Assembly: GCA_905234715.1 (NCBI GenBank)
Contig: CAJOJI010000033.1
Coordinates: forward strand, 1-39,511
Direction of reading: 5' to 3'
DNA: 39,511 bases
Source: an uncultured Saccharofermentans sp.
Lineage (GTDB): Bacteria > Bacillota > Clostridia > Saccharofermentanales > Saccharofermentanaceae
Below the pieces are notes generated by a model, which did not search any database, was not told where the DNA came from, and worked only from the letters and a program-made list of their open reading frames with translations. Within the stretch, counting starts at the first letter, position 1, and every line of letters starts with the position of its first letter. This document shows positions 1 through 6,009 of the stretch, one piece after another. The translations under genes and the position numbers were made by a program.

Positions 1-54
1 CGCATTTACTATGCACGCGTAAAAGAATATTTGGAAGCACAAGAAGCGGCATAA
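1..54 (+). CDS. 3' end of an unidentified gene (partial)
   Basis: An open frame enters from the left edge and ends at a TAA at 52-54, encoding the tail RIYYARVKEYLEAQEAA. It is followed 20 bases later by a terminator hairpin on the same strand, as expected at the real end of a gene. Seventeen residues are too few to name a family. The gene is probably part of the chromosome flanking the mobile-element remnant to its right. That it is a gene end rests on frame plus terminator only. Confidence 0.4.
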   Translation, partial: RIYYARVKEYLEAQEAA

Positions 55-74
55 ACTAAATCTCTCTAAAACAA

Positions 75-109
75 AGCGAACTAGAAATTCACTCTAGTCC
101 GCTCGTTTT
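75..109 (+). terminator. Rho-independent terminator
   Basis: An 11-bp stem (AGCGAACTAGA with TCTAGTCCGCT, one A/C mismatch) closes a 7-base loop and is followed by CGTTTTA. It terminates the plus-strand gene that ends at 54. The stop codon of the minus-strand recombinase frame lies inside this hairpin. Confidence 0.7.
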
Positions 110-1285
110 AACATGCGCATTTTTCTTAGAACAAAAAATTAAAATTGCCTCTTGAATTAAATTAGCGGGTTTCCTGATGAAATGTATCGAACATGTTCCT
201 CCGCCGCTCTTATACATCGCACATCTGTAGAAGTCCTGATTCGCTCCAAAAGATTTACTGGTGCAGAAGTGAAGTTTTGACCCACAGTCGTGACAGTAAA
301 GTAATCCTGAGAACATACTGGTCTTCCCACTCTTTGATGGCCGTCTCCTGTTCTGGCGCAGTTCATGAACTCTCAGCCAGTCTTCTTCAGAGATAATAGC
401 TTCCTGCTGATCAGGAATGATCTGCCGCTCTTCTTCAGGGGCTTTATTCAGCCTGTGAACCTTATAGCTTACAGTCGAATAGACATTGTTTACCATACAT
501 CCGGTATACTTCCTATTGTCGAGGATGCCTGATACAGTCGTGTCTTTCCACCTGTAAGGATTATCCGGAAGGTAAACGGAGTAACCACGTCCGATAGAAG
601 CATAGTAGGAATTAGGTGTGAGTACTTTCTCTGCTTCAAGTCTTCTGGCTATCTGTGATGTTCCCATTCCAGAGAGGAACATCTCGAAGATATGTCTTAC
701 GACTTTTGCTGCTTCCTCGTCTATAAGCCACTTCTCTTTATCTTCCTTATCTCGGACATAGCCAAAGGGAACATGGTGAGAAACACGCAAATTATGTTCC
801 GACTTTGTCTTCCAGACTTGGCGAACCTTCTTGGATGTCTGTGCAGCATACCATTCGTTAAAGATCGTATGGAATGGCATAATCTCCACGCCTTCACCGA
901 TAGAAGTATTCACATGCTCTTGTATCGCTATAAATGTGATACCAAGGGAAGGGTAGACAATCTGTGTAAGACGTCCCATCTCGGTCTGTTCACGCCCAAA
1001 TCTTGACAGATCTTTAACGATTATCGTTCCGATCTTACCATCTTCTGCAAGAGCTTCCATTTCCTTGAACCCTGGACGGTCGAAAGTGGTACCTGAGACA
1101 CCGTCATCTACAAAGAATCTTGTGTTATGGTATCCGTTCTTCTTACAGTAGTCCTGAAGTATCTGCTTCTGGTTCTTGATGGAATTGGATTCCTCGTCTG
1201 ACTGCTTATCTGTATCATCTACTGATAATCTGCAGTATAGTGCTGTTATTTTATTGTTGTTGCCCTTATTCTCTGATGTTGTCAT
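89..1285 (-). CDS. Large serine recombinase (TnpX/TndX-like), C-terminally truncated
   Basis: Site-specific recombinase of the large serine family, which excises and integrates elements through a covalent phosphoserine link. The N-terminal resolvase domain starts with TALYCRLSVDD (catalytic Ser) and continues with VSGTTFDRPGF and KDLSRFGRE, followed by the recombinase domain (about residues 150-290) and a zinc-ribbon segment (CHDCGSKL, later C residues). I chose ATG 1285, not the track start at 1345, because it sits behind AAAGGAGCGAATTAAT and 1 base after the TnpW-like stop. At about 398 residues it is well short of the roughly 530 of TndX relatives. The coiled-coil C-terminal region is missing, and the last codons are read out of the neighbouring terminator hairpin. 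It is probably inactive or altered. Confidence 0.85.
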   Translation of the reverse strand: MTTSENKGNNNKITALYCRLSVDDTDKQSDEESNSIKNQKQILQDYCKKNGYHNTRFFVDDGVSGTTFDRPGFKEMEALAEDGKIGTIIVKDLSRFGREQTEMGRLTQIVYPSLGITFIAIQEHVNTSIGEGVEIMPFHTIFNEWYAAQTSKKVRQVWKTKSEHNLRVSHHVPFGYVRDKEDKEKWLIDEEAAKVVRHIFEMFLSGMGTSQIARRLEAEKVLTPNSYYASIGRGYSVYLPDNPYRWKDTTVSGILDNRKYTGCMVNNVYSTVSYKVHRLNKAPEEERQIIPDQQEAIISEEDWLRVHELRQNRRRPSKSGKTSMFSGLLYCHDCGSKLHFCTSKSFGANQDFYRCAMYKSGGGTCSIHFIRKPANLIQEAILIFCSKKNAHVKTSGLE

Positions 1286-1286
1286 A

Positions 1287-1547
1287 TTAATTCGCTCCTT
1301 TCTGACAACCGGGCATAGCATCAGTATTTTCAGAATACTCCCCAAAAGAAGAATCGTCCACGTTTTTCAGAAGATACTCCTGAAACTGTTTCATTACAGA
1401 AACACGGCCTTGGGGATTATAGTGTGTCTTTATCTCAAACACGGTATTGACGATCTTCATTTCAAACGACTGCTCGCCATATCTCTCTATTGGCTCATAG
1501 AGATCAGGATTGATTAGTCTCTTCCTTGCTTCGCTATCTTCATTCAT
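1287..1547 (-). CDS. TnpW-like small transposon-encoded protein
   Basis: An 86-residue protein with the core SFEMKIVNTVFEIKTHYN followed by MKQFQEYLLKN, resembling the small TnpW-family proteins encoded just upstream of the recombinase in Tn4451-like elements. These have a conserved 'gene tested for expression, role unclear' status; some are thought to help the recombinase. It ends 1 base before the recombinase ATG, and the recombinase ribosome binding site lies in its last codons, so the two are translationally coupled. A consensus promoter lies about 40 bases upstream. The family assignment is from memory of the motif and is moderately sure. Confidence 0.6.
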   Translation of the reverse strand: MNEDSEARKRLINPDLYEPIERYGEQSFEMKIVNTVFEIKTHYNPQGRVSVMKQFQEYLLKNVDDSSFGEYSENTDAMPGCQKGAN

Positions 1548-1571
1548 ATCTATCGCCTCTCAAAAGAACAA

Positions 1572-1955
1572 ATGTTTGATTGGATTATAGGAGGCGTGGT
1601 AAAGTGTGTCAATAGCATATCCACATGGGAGGTGCAGACTGTCCGTTTAATCGCCCAAACTGCTAAAAAACTCCGAAACTCTCGTTCCGGAGCCTTGATC
1701 ATTGTCGGTTATATTGCTGGAGTTTCTTATCAAAGACGGGTATTTGAGGATTGCTCCCGAAGTGTTTATGCGTATAGTTCAAAACTGGAAAGGGCCGAGA
1801 AGCATTACCGCCGGATAAAAGAATATGCTACGAAAACAGGTGTTGTCAGAATGCTCAGACTCACGGAAAAACAAAACGACAACATCACCATGATAACCGG
1901 CGAACCAGATTATCAGGAACAAACCGTTGGTACGAATTGCCATATTATGATATGA
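1572..1955 (+). CDS. Unidentified 127-residue open frame (doubtful)
   Basis: The only long open frame between the recombinase operon and the bidirectional terminator at 2038. The product has a hydrophobic stretch (GALIIVGYIAGV) and a basic, charged C-terminal half (KLERAEKHYRRIKEYATK). I recognise no family. The 5' end overlaps the perfect minus-strand promoter of the transposon operon, and no good ribosome binding site precedes the ATG; both argue against it. The downstream terminator, usable on the plus strand, argues for it. It could be a mobile-element accessory gene. Confidence 0.25.
   Translation: MFDWIIGGVVKCVNSISTWEVQTVRLIAQTAKKLRNSRSGALIIVGYIAGVSYQRRVFEDCSRSVYAYSSKLERAEKHYRRIKEYATKTGVVRMLRLTEKQNDNITMITGEPDYQEQTVGTNCHIMI
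1584..1612 (-). promoter_or_regulatory. Consensus sigma-A promoter of the tnpW-recombinase operon
   Basis: Read on the minus strand: TTGACA, exactly 17 bases, then TATAAT, a perfect match to both hexamers. The predicted transcript start is about 30 bases upstream of the TnpW-like ATG. Confidence 0.85.
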
Positions 1956-1997
1956 AGATAAATGGGTGAGGTGCTGAAAAGCCTTAAAATACTACTA

Positions 1998-2033
1998 CCT
2001 GAATGATACTCCAAAACTGGTGCATCGTTCAAC
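1998..2033. repeat. 36-bp dispersed repeat, copy 1
   Basis: Matches copy 2 at 3051-3086 at 33 of 36 positions with no gaps. All three differences fall in the central loop. The ends (TGAATGATAC and GCATCGTTCA) can pair into a 10-bp imperfect stem. It lies 63 bases beyond the stop codon of the minus-strand lipoprotein gene. Confidence 0.75.
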
Positions 2034-2037
2034 AAAA

Positions 2038-2068
2038 GGGACTCCGGATTGATCCAAGAGTCCTTTTT
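2038..2068. terminator. Bidirectional terminator
   Basis: GGGACTC pairs with GAGTCCT around a 13-base loop. TTTTT follows on the plus strand and CTTTTGTT on the minus strand. It separates the plus-strand frame ending at 1955 from the minus-strand lipoprotein gene ending at 2097. Confidence 0.7.
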
Positions 2069-2096
2069 GAAATACTGTTATTAGATTAGTTCATTA

Positions 2097-2879
2097 CTAT
2101 GCGATATAAGTGTAGATCCAAACGTAGAACATATAGCCGCCGTAATTGTCTTCAAATTCAGTACCATAACTGTCATAGCCTATAGGCACGCTGAATACAA
2201 TTGCTATCTCATCTCCGTTTTCAGCGTTCTGGGGGAACTTAGCAAATAAGTCGGTCGAAGTATTCCATTTATGAGACCAGTCTTCACCGTCTTTATCTGC
2301 AAAATATCCGATACTTGATCCGAAGAACCTGTCGCCTGTAGCTTTTCCATTGCCGCTGCTGAAATAGACTCTTGCGGGGTCAAGGGTTTCTCCGTAACTG
2401 TTATCCGTCTCGCAGCGAAGTGTCAGCATTACATCAGCACCAGGCGCATAATACTGTTCCGGATTCGAACATTCAACTACAAACGTAGCTACAGAAGGAT
2501 TAAAGGGCTTATCGTATTCAGGACCCTGATAGCCGCCGTAAAGCTCGAAGCGAATAAATCCGTCACCGATATCACCCTTAAAGTATTCATCAAACATGTA
2601 ATACCCGTTCTGCCGGCTTACATATTGTCCCTCATAGGAAAAATATGATACATCCGTGAGATTCCACATTCCATTCTTCAAAGCACCTGAATCAGGCTCT
2701 TCAGATTCTGTAGTCTCTTCTGCGGCAGTTGTCTCTTCAGCAGAAGTTGTAGCTTCAGTAGTTGTCTCTTGATCTTTGGGTTTTGTCGTTTCTTCAGTAG
2801 ATCTGCTATCCTTTACAACAGTTTGACAACCTGTCAAAAGGAGCGTCAAAACCAATAATGGAGCAATTATCTTTTTCAT
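2097..2879 (-). CDS. Secreted lipoprotein with a Thr/Glu-rich linker
   Basis: A type II signal peptide (MKKIIAPLLVLTLLLTGC, lipobox LLTGC) predicts lipidation by Lgt and anchoring to the outer face of the membrane. A low-complexity Thr/Glu linker (about residues 30-65) leads to a globular domain rich in Tyr, Gly and Asp that I do not recognise. I chose ATG 2879 over the track start at 2888 because AGGAGG sits 8 bases before it. It has its own promoter at 2942 and a terminator at 2038, so it is probably monocistronic. It is flanked by the two 36-bp repeats, so it may have arrived as a small cassette. Function unknown; surface binding is a guess. Confidence 0.8.
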   Translation of the reverse strand: MKKIIAPLLVLTLLLTGCQTVVKDSRSTEETTKPKDQETTTEATTSAEETTAAEETTESEEPDSGALKNGMWNLTDVSYFSYEGQYVSRQNGYYMFDEYFKGDIGDGFIRFELYGGYQGPEYDKPFNPSVATFVVECSNPEQYYAPGADVMLTLRCETDNSYGETLDPARVYFSSGNGKATGDRFFGSSIGYFADKDGEDWSHKWNTSTDLFAKFPQNAENGDEIAIVFSVPIGYDSYGTEFEDNYGGYMFYVWIYTYIA

Positions 2880-2941
2880 CAGCAGCACCTCCGATCTTCA
2901 AGTGAAATAGAATCGTATCAAGATGTTTACCTTATTGAATA

Positions 2942-2950
2942 ATTATACCA
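2942..2950 (-). promoter_or_regulatory. Extended -10 promoter of the lipoprotein gene
   Basis: TGGTATAAT on the minus strand is a perfect TATAAT with the extended TG element, about 65 bases before the ATG. No good -35 hexamer is visible, which is compatible with an extended -10 promoter. Confidence 0.55.
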
Positions 2951-3023
2951 TACGCGGGTAGCGCATGCTTCCTTAAGCAGTCCTATAAGAAATATATGGT
3001 GAAAAACGCATTATTTGAAAATC

Positions 3024-3043
3024 TGACATATAAAACTATGTCA
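3024..3043 (-). terminator. Second hairpin downstream of abiEii
   Basis: A perfect 7-bp stem (TGACATA with TATGTCA, 6-base loop) is followed on the minus strand by GATTTTC. It lies directly after the 36-bp repeat hairpin, which itself is followed by a T run, so the toxin gene seems to end in two tandem weak terminators. Confidence 0.5.
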
Positions 3044-3050
3044 AAAATCG

Positions 3051-3086
3051 CCTGAATGATACTCAAAAAATGTTGCATCGTTCAAC
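3051..3086. repeat. 36-bp dispersed repeat, copy 2
   Basis: Same element as 1998-2033. It starts 5 bases after the stop codon of abiEii, and on the minus strand the imperfect hairpin is followed by GGCGATTTTT, so this copy could work as a terminator. Confidence 0.75.
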
Positions 3087-3091
3087 GAAAC

Positions 3092-3898
3092 CTAATTCAG
3101 GCCTTCCAAACACTCAAGTATTCGTTCAAATGCCACAGAAGCCTTAATCCTGAGCCAGTTGTCCTTTCCACTTTCTTCCACTGACTTCGTAAAGTCACGG
3201 TCAGTAAAGATTTTCTTTATTCTCCGCCTTATGTCGTTCATATCGTTTTCAAGCATATCGGGATCGTCAAGGATATAGGTATGAATGCACCGCATCAGCT
3301 TTTCGCCGTCAACATATTCGGAGAGATAACAGAGATCGAATATATCTTTGACCCTTCCTGAAAATGTACCGAACTTCACAAGTGCACGCAGTTTCTCAGC
3401 GAAAATCTGTTCCTTAGAATTCATAAGCAGACAAACACCTTCATCGTCATGGCAAACATCGAAACAGTATTCGTCTTGCTCAATCTGAATATTCTTGTGA
3501 ACCCCGAGATCCATCTTCGTCTTAAAGGTATGCCCGCTGTTATCCCTGATCACAACCCATACTCGCTTACCACGATATTCCTGTTGTGATAATTCCTCGA
3601 TCGGACCTGAAATCTGTATCGTTATTCCTTCGAGGCAGTTCAATTTATTGATAAATCGGCGTATTGAATCCTCTTCGATAGAATACTTTATGAAGTCAAA
3701 GTCGATATCTCGCGTAGCACGCCTCACATCACCTGTAATACTGCGCATCACTACGCCGCCCTTAATTGTAACATTGCGGTTTAGTGGACTTTCGGCGATT
3801 GCCTTCAACATAATGTCCTGACATACCCTTGATTCCGCCAACAGGTCATTATAGCCCTCAGAAACGTACTGAGCTGCCATTTCCTCAAGATCGACCAT
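3092..3898 (-). CDS. abiEii: AbiEii-family nucleotidyltransferase toxin
   Basis: Toxin of a type IV toxin-antitoxin/abortive-infection pair. AbiEii proteins are nucleotidyltransferases of the DNA polymerase beta superfamily; related MenT toxins add nucleotides to tRNA acceptor ends. Family features visible are IKGGVVMRS (GG/S-type loop, about residues 47-55), TRDIDFDF with the metal-binding D-x-D, and SKEQIFAEKLRALVKFG in the helical C-terminal half. ATG 3898 is chosen over the TTG at 3901 because GGAGG lies 7 bases upstream and the ATG overlaps the AbiEi stop (TGATG). Length (268 residues) is normal, all motifs are intact and no frameshift is seen, so it may be active. The exact target cannot be read from the sequence. 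Confidence 0.85.
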   Translation of the reverse strand: MVDLEEMAAQYVSEGYNDLLAESRVCQDIMLKAIAESPLNRNVTIKGGVVMRSITGDVRRATRDIDFDFIKYSIEEDSIRRFINKLNCLEGITIQISGPIEELSQQEYRGKRVWVVIRDNSGHTFKTKMDLGVHKNIQIEQDEYCFDVCHDDEGVCLLMNSKEQIFAEKLRALVKFGTFSGRVKDIFDLCYLSEYVDGEKLMRCIHTYILDDPDMLENDMNDIRRRIKKIFTDRDFTKSVEESGKDNWLRIKASVAFERILECLEGLN

Positions 3899-4437
3899 CA
3901 ATATACCTCCGTCCGAAGAATTCTTACCACAGTATCACGCTTGGGCATAGCTTCCGCATAGTCTCGAATCTTCTCGGGATTAAGCTGCGGCAGTAATCTA
4001 CGGTAATTGTTCAATATTTCCTTATAATAGTTAAAGGATAATTTGCTCTTAAATCTGATCAATTCCACTAGCATCCTCTCCCGATCAAATATCGGCAGAG
4101 AATACCCCTTATAATCAATGGTTGTTTTTCCTATATCCAGAAGTTCCTTGGGCATGAACACCTGCTTTATCCTTGAATCTGCAATCGGTGCCGCTTCACG
4201 TTTGGTTGCCAATGTATATAATTCCGGTATTTCGTCGGTCAATCCATATAAATAGAAGGCAGTATCCATTGTTATGATCGTTTGCGGATATTTAAAGGAA
4301 ACAACAGCCAACTCGGGAACATGCTCCGTTTCGGAAAAAATGCCTTTATCCACACGGAAGAGCTTGCCCGAATTAACCATCTGATTGATAAAATAATCAG
4401 ATCCGTATTCTTTTATACATTCAGCTCGCGTTTTCAA
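3898..4437 (-). CDS. abiEi: AbiEi-family antitoxin and transcriptional repressor
   Basis: Cognate antitoxin of AbiEii. In characterised systems AbiEi has an N-terminal winged helix that represses its own promoter and a C-terminal domain that neutralises the toxin without a stable complex. Here an N-terminal part with GKLFRVDKGIFSE (winged-helix wing) is followed by TMDTAFYLYGLTDEIP and a C-terminal helical part. At 179 residues it is a little shorter than many family members. The start is TTG 4437 with GAGG 7 bases upstream; no ATG fits. It lies first in the operon behind a consensus promoter framed by two palindromes. The stop overlaps the toxin start by one base. Confidence 0.82.
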   Translation of the reverse strand: MKTRAECIKEYGSDYFINQMVNSGKLFRVDKGIFSETEHVPELAVVSFKYPQTIITMDTAFYLYGLTDEIPELYTLATKREAAPIADSRIKQVFMPKELLDIGKTTIDYKGYSLPIFDRERMLVELIRFKSKLSFNYYKEILNNYRRLLPQLNPEKIRDYAEAMPKRDTVVRILRTEVY

Positions 4438-4462
4438 TGTAATACCTCGGTTTATACGCTTA

Positions 4463-4487
4463 TATGCATTTCACATCGTTTTGCATA
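4463..4487. promoter_or_regulatory. Downstream palindromic operator of the abiE promoter (IR-B)
   Basis: A 25-bp imperfect palindrome with outer arms TATGCA and TGCATA. It begins about 5 bases after the predicted transcript start. It shares about 18 of 28 aligned positions with IR-A on the other side of the promoter, including the run CTATGCAAAA. Confidence 0.65.
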
Positions 4488-4498
4488 GATTTGTATAA

Positions 4499-4527
4499 AT
4501 TGTAGGTATTATCTCATTTGGTGTCAA
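4499..4527 (-). promoter_or_regulatory. Sigma-A promoter of abiEi-abiEii
   Basis: TTGACA, 17 bases, TACAAT on the minus strand. It is framed on each side by a palindrome of the same type, the layout expected for autorepression by AbiEi. Confidence 0.8.
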
Positions 4528-4545
4528 CACTAATTTTAATAATCA

Positions 4546-4570
4546 TATGCAAAGCATATTATTTTGCATA
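4546..4570. promoter_or_regulatory. Upstream palindromic operator of the abiE promoter (IR-A)
   Basis: A 25-bp palindrome with perfect 8-bp arms TATGCAAA and TTTGCATA around a 9-base centre, ending about 19 bases upstream of the -35 hexamer. Confidence 0.7.
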
Positions 4571-4872
4571 GGACTGTACAACGATTAATCTTTGAAAACA
4601 GTTGAGTCTAGGCCATTAAATTTCTTTCTTAGATCTGCTTACTGCGGTTTTTTCACGACTAGGAATCCTTACTTAGCCGTATACCAGTATAATATCAGTA
4701 AATGTCAATAATTCGTGCTTTTTATGCTTGTCCTCAAAAAGGTGGCTCTATGACTTTTTTTAGAATCATACGCTTGATTCTATCCTAAAAGTATCTCTTA
4801 TACTAACGAACCAGTAAGATGATATTTACGTATTCAAATAAACTCTTGACTCATTTTGATTGCGCCCCTATT
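4571..4872. other. Non-coding stretch with one perfect hairpin
   Basis: No open frame or promoter worth calling. The only structure is a perfect 8-bp hairpin at 4761-4782 (TAGAATCA, 6-base loop, TGATTCTA), preceded on the plus strand by seven T, so it is not oriented as a terminator on either strand. It may belong to the structured block that follows. Confidence 0.5.
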
Positions 4873-5125
4873 CTCTTGACATACTCCCTGTTATAGCAAC
4901 TCGGAATGGTTTAGCAAGCAACGTATTTGTGTACCACAAATACAAAATGCTTGTTAGGGTGCGCCCCCTAAAACCCCTTTATGCTCTTCCAAATAAGTAG
5001 CACTCGGATCGAGTGCGTCAAAAGGGTCTCAGGGATTCCCTGACAAGCTCTCCCATGCGTTTGTGTACACAAACGCGTTGCTTGCAATTCCATTCCGAGG
5101 TCGTAAGACAGGCTTGTGTCAAGAG
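4873..5125. repeat. Nested inverted-repeat block (oriT-like or MITE-like)
   Basis: Two 69-70 bp arms (4873-4942 and 5057-5125) are imperfect inverted copies of each other, sharing in order CTCTTGACA, CTCGGAATGG, GCAAGCAACG and a TTTGTGTA-type palindrome. Each arm carries its own hairpin: 4923-4943 (9-bp stem) and 5057-5076 (perfect 20-bp palindrome). Between them sit three more: 4954-4971 (TTAGGG/CCCTAA), 5000-5016 (GCACTCG/CGAGTGC) and 5029-5043 (TCAGGGA/TCCCTGA). No open frame fits. Such density of hairpins suggests a transfer origin, single-strand origin, structured RNA or miniature transposon. The function is inferred only. Confidence 0.7.
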
Positions 5126-5146
5126 TAAAGCCCGGTCAATGTAATG

Positions 5147-5187
5147 ATAGAAAAAGACCGACAGGATATGTCAAATCCCATCGGTCT
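5147..5187 (-). terminator. Terminator downstream of tRNA-Ser
   Basis: On the minus strand AGACCGA pairs with TCGGTCT, with further inner pairing GGAT/ATCC, followed by TTTTCT. It lies about 115 bases beyond the tRNA 3' end with no gene between. Confidence 0.65.
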
Positions 5188-5301
5188 CTGTCCCTGTAAA
5201 CTGATGCTATGCTCTGTCTTTGCATTACTGCCTTATCCGCATAAAACACAATGTTTGCGGGTTTTTGAGGGCATCTTGTCTTTTTTGTTGCCCTAATATG
5301 G

Positions 5302-5389
5302 CGGAGACGGAGAGATTCGAACTCTCGTGCCGGTTGCCCGACAAACGCATTTCGAGTGCGCCCCGTTATGACCACTTCGATACGTCTCC
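5302..5389 (-). tRNA. tRNA-Ser (anticodon CGA)
   Basis: An 88-base class II tRNA. Acceptor strands GGAGACG and CGTCTCC pair perfectly with discriminator G; the anticodon loop CTCGAAA carries CGA, reading UCG serine codons. A long variable arm, the mark of tRNA-Ser, lies between the anticodon and T arms, and the T loop is GTTCGAATC. CCA is not encoded. It separates the accessory region from the mntP operon; I find no second copy of its 3' end within the window that would mark an integration site. Confidence 0.92.
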
Positions 5390-5400
5390 AAACTCGCAAT

Positions 5401-5429
5401 ATTGTAAATGATTCGAGTCTATTATTCAA
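5401..5429 (-). promoter_or_regulatory. Promoter of tRNA-Ser
   Basis: TTGAAT, 17 bases, TACAAT on the minus strand, placing the transcript start about 5 bases before the tRNA. It lies in the short gap after the DJ-1 gene. A weak hairpin (GCATTGT/ACAACGC then TGTTTTAG) just upstream may end the mntP operon. Confidence 0.7.
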
Positions 5430-5451
5430 CTAAAACAGCGTTGTAACAATG

Positions 5452-5994
5452 CTAAATAGCGCCAAACCTTATGTTTTTACGCAGTTCTTCTTTGGCCTCC
5501 TCACCGCACAGGAAACCTACGAGAGCAAGACCGAAATCGACTGATGTGCCCATTGCCTGGCTTGTGATCATGTTGCCGTTAACTACAACTTTGCTGTCTT
5601 CGATGACATTGGCACCGCCCTTGCGGAGCTCTTCCCAGAAACCGGGGTTGCATGTTGATGTCTTGCCGTTAAGAAGACCAAGACCTGCAAAGACAGTAGG
5701 GGCAGCGCAGTGATCGTTAAACTTAACGAGATTCTTTTTAAGTTCCTCGCAAGCGTTGAGGTTGTTTGTTCCTCTTACGCCGCCCGGAAGAACGAGAAGA
5801 TCGTAATCTTCGAAGTTGATCTCGCTGATAAGCTTATCTGCCGTGATCTTTACGTCTCTTGAAGCGCAGATCTCGAGTGAAGGCATGATGGATACCACAT
5901 CAACATCAACCTTTGCTCTTCTTAAAAGGTCAACGGGCGTAATTGCCTCTACCTCTTCACTGCCGTCTGCTATGAATACTGCAACTTTTGCCAT
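5452..5994 (-). CDS. DJ-1/PfpI/YajL-family protein
   Basis: Cytoplasmic protein of the DJ-1 superfamily; members act as glyoxalases, deglycases or redox chaperones using a cysteine on a nucleophile elbow. Family marks are VAVFIADGSEEVEAITPVD (conserved Glu near residue 14), DLLVLPGG and CAAPTVFAGLGLL with the elbow Cys, then TSTCNPGF and TSQAMGTSVDF. Odd: the run that normally precedes the elbow Cys (about eight residues, GK-I-V-A-A-I type) is missing, so KFND runs straight into HCAAP; this would remove the beta strand that carries the nucleophile. The gene lies 15 bases after mntP with AGGAAAGGA upstream, so it probably shares the manganese riboswitch control. Confidence 0.85.
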   Translation of the reverse strand: MAKVAVFIADGSEEVEAITPVDLLRRAKVDVDVVSIMPSLEICASRDVKITADKLISEINFEDYDLLVLPGGVRGTNNLNACEELKKNLVKFNDHCAAPTVFAGLGLLNGKTSTCNPGFWEELRKGGANVIEDSKVVVNGNMITSQAMGTSVDFGLALVGFLCGEEAKEELRKNIRFGAI

Positions 5995-6009
5995 GTTAAA
6001 ATCCTTTCC

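Larger units (their letters stand above)
89..1612 (-). mobile_element. Tn4451/TndX-type transposon remnant
   Basis: A promoter, a TnpW-like small gene and a large serine recombinase lie in the order typical of Tn4451-like or Tn5397-like elements of Clostridia. The recombinase has lost its C-terminus, and I see no relaxase, resistance gene or terminal repeats, so this is a relic rather than an intact element. Its left limit appears to be a junction with the terminator of the flanking chromosomal gene. Confidence 0.55.

Noticed and set aside
1998-3086. The 36-bp repeats as integron attC sites (GTTGAAC resembles a core site)
   Set aside because: Only one end of each repeat has a core-like heptamer, spacing and extrahelical bases of attC are missing, and no integron integrase is present.
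4761-4782. Perfect 8-bp hairpin as a terminator
   Set aside because: The T run precedes it on the plus strand and gives A residues after it on the minus strand, so it is not a terminator in either direction.
1-5389. tRNA-Ser as the attachment site of an integrated element
   Set aside because: No second copy of the tRNA 3' end is visible toward the left edge, and the only recombinase is a serine type, which rarely targets tRNA genes.
5136-5429. Open frame across the tRNA-Ser gene on the minus strand
   Set aside because: It is an accidental reading of the tRNA and its flanks, with no ribosome site or domain.
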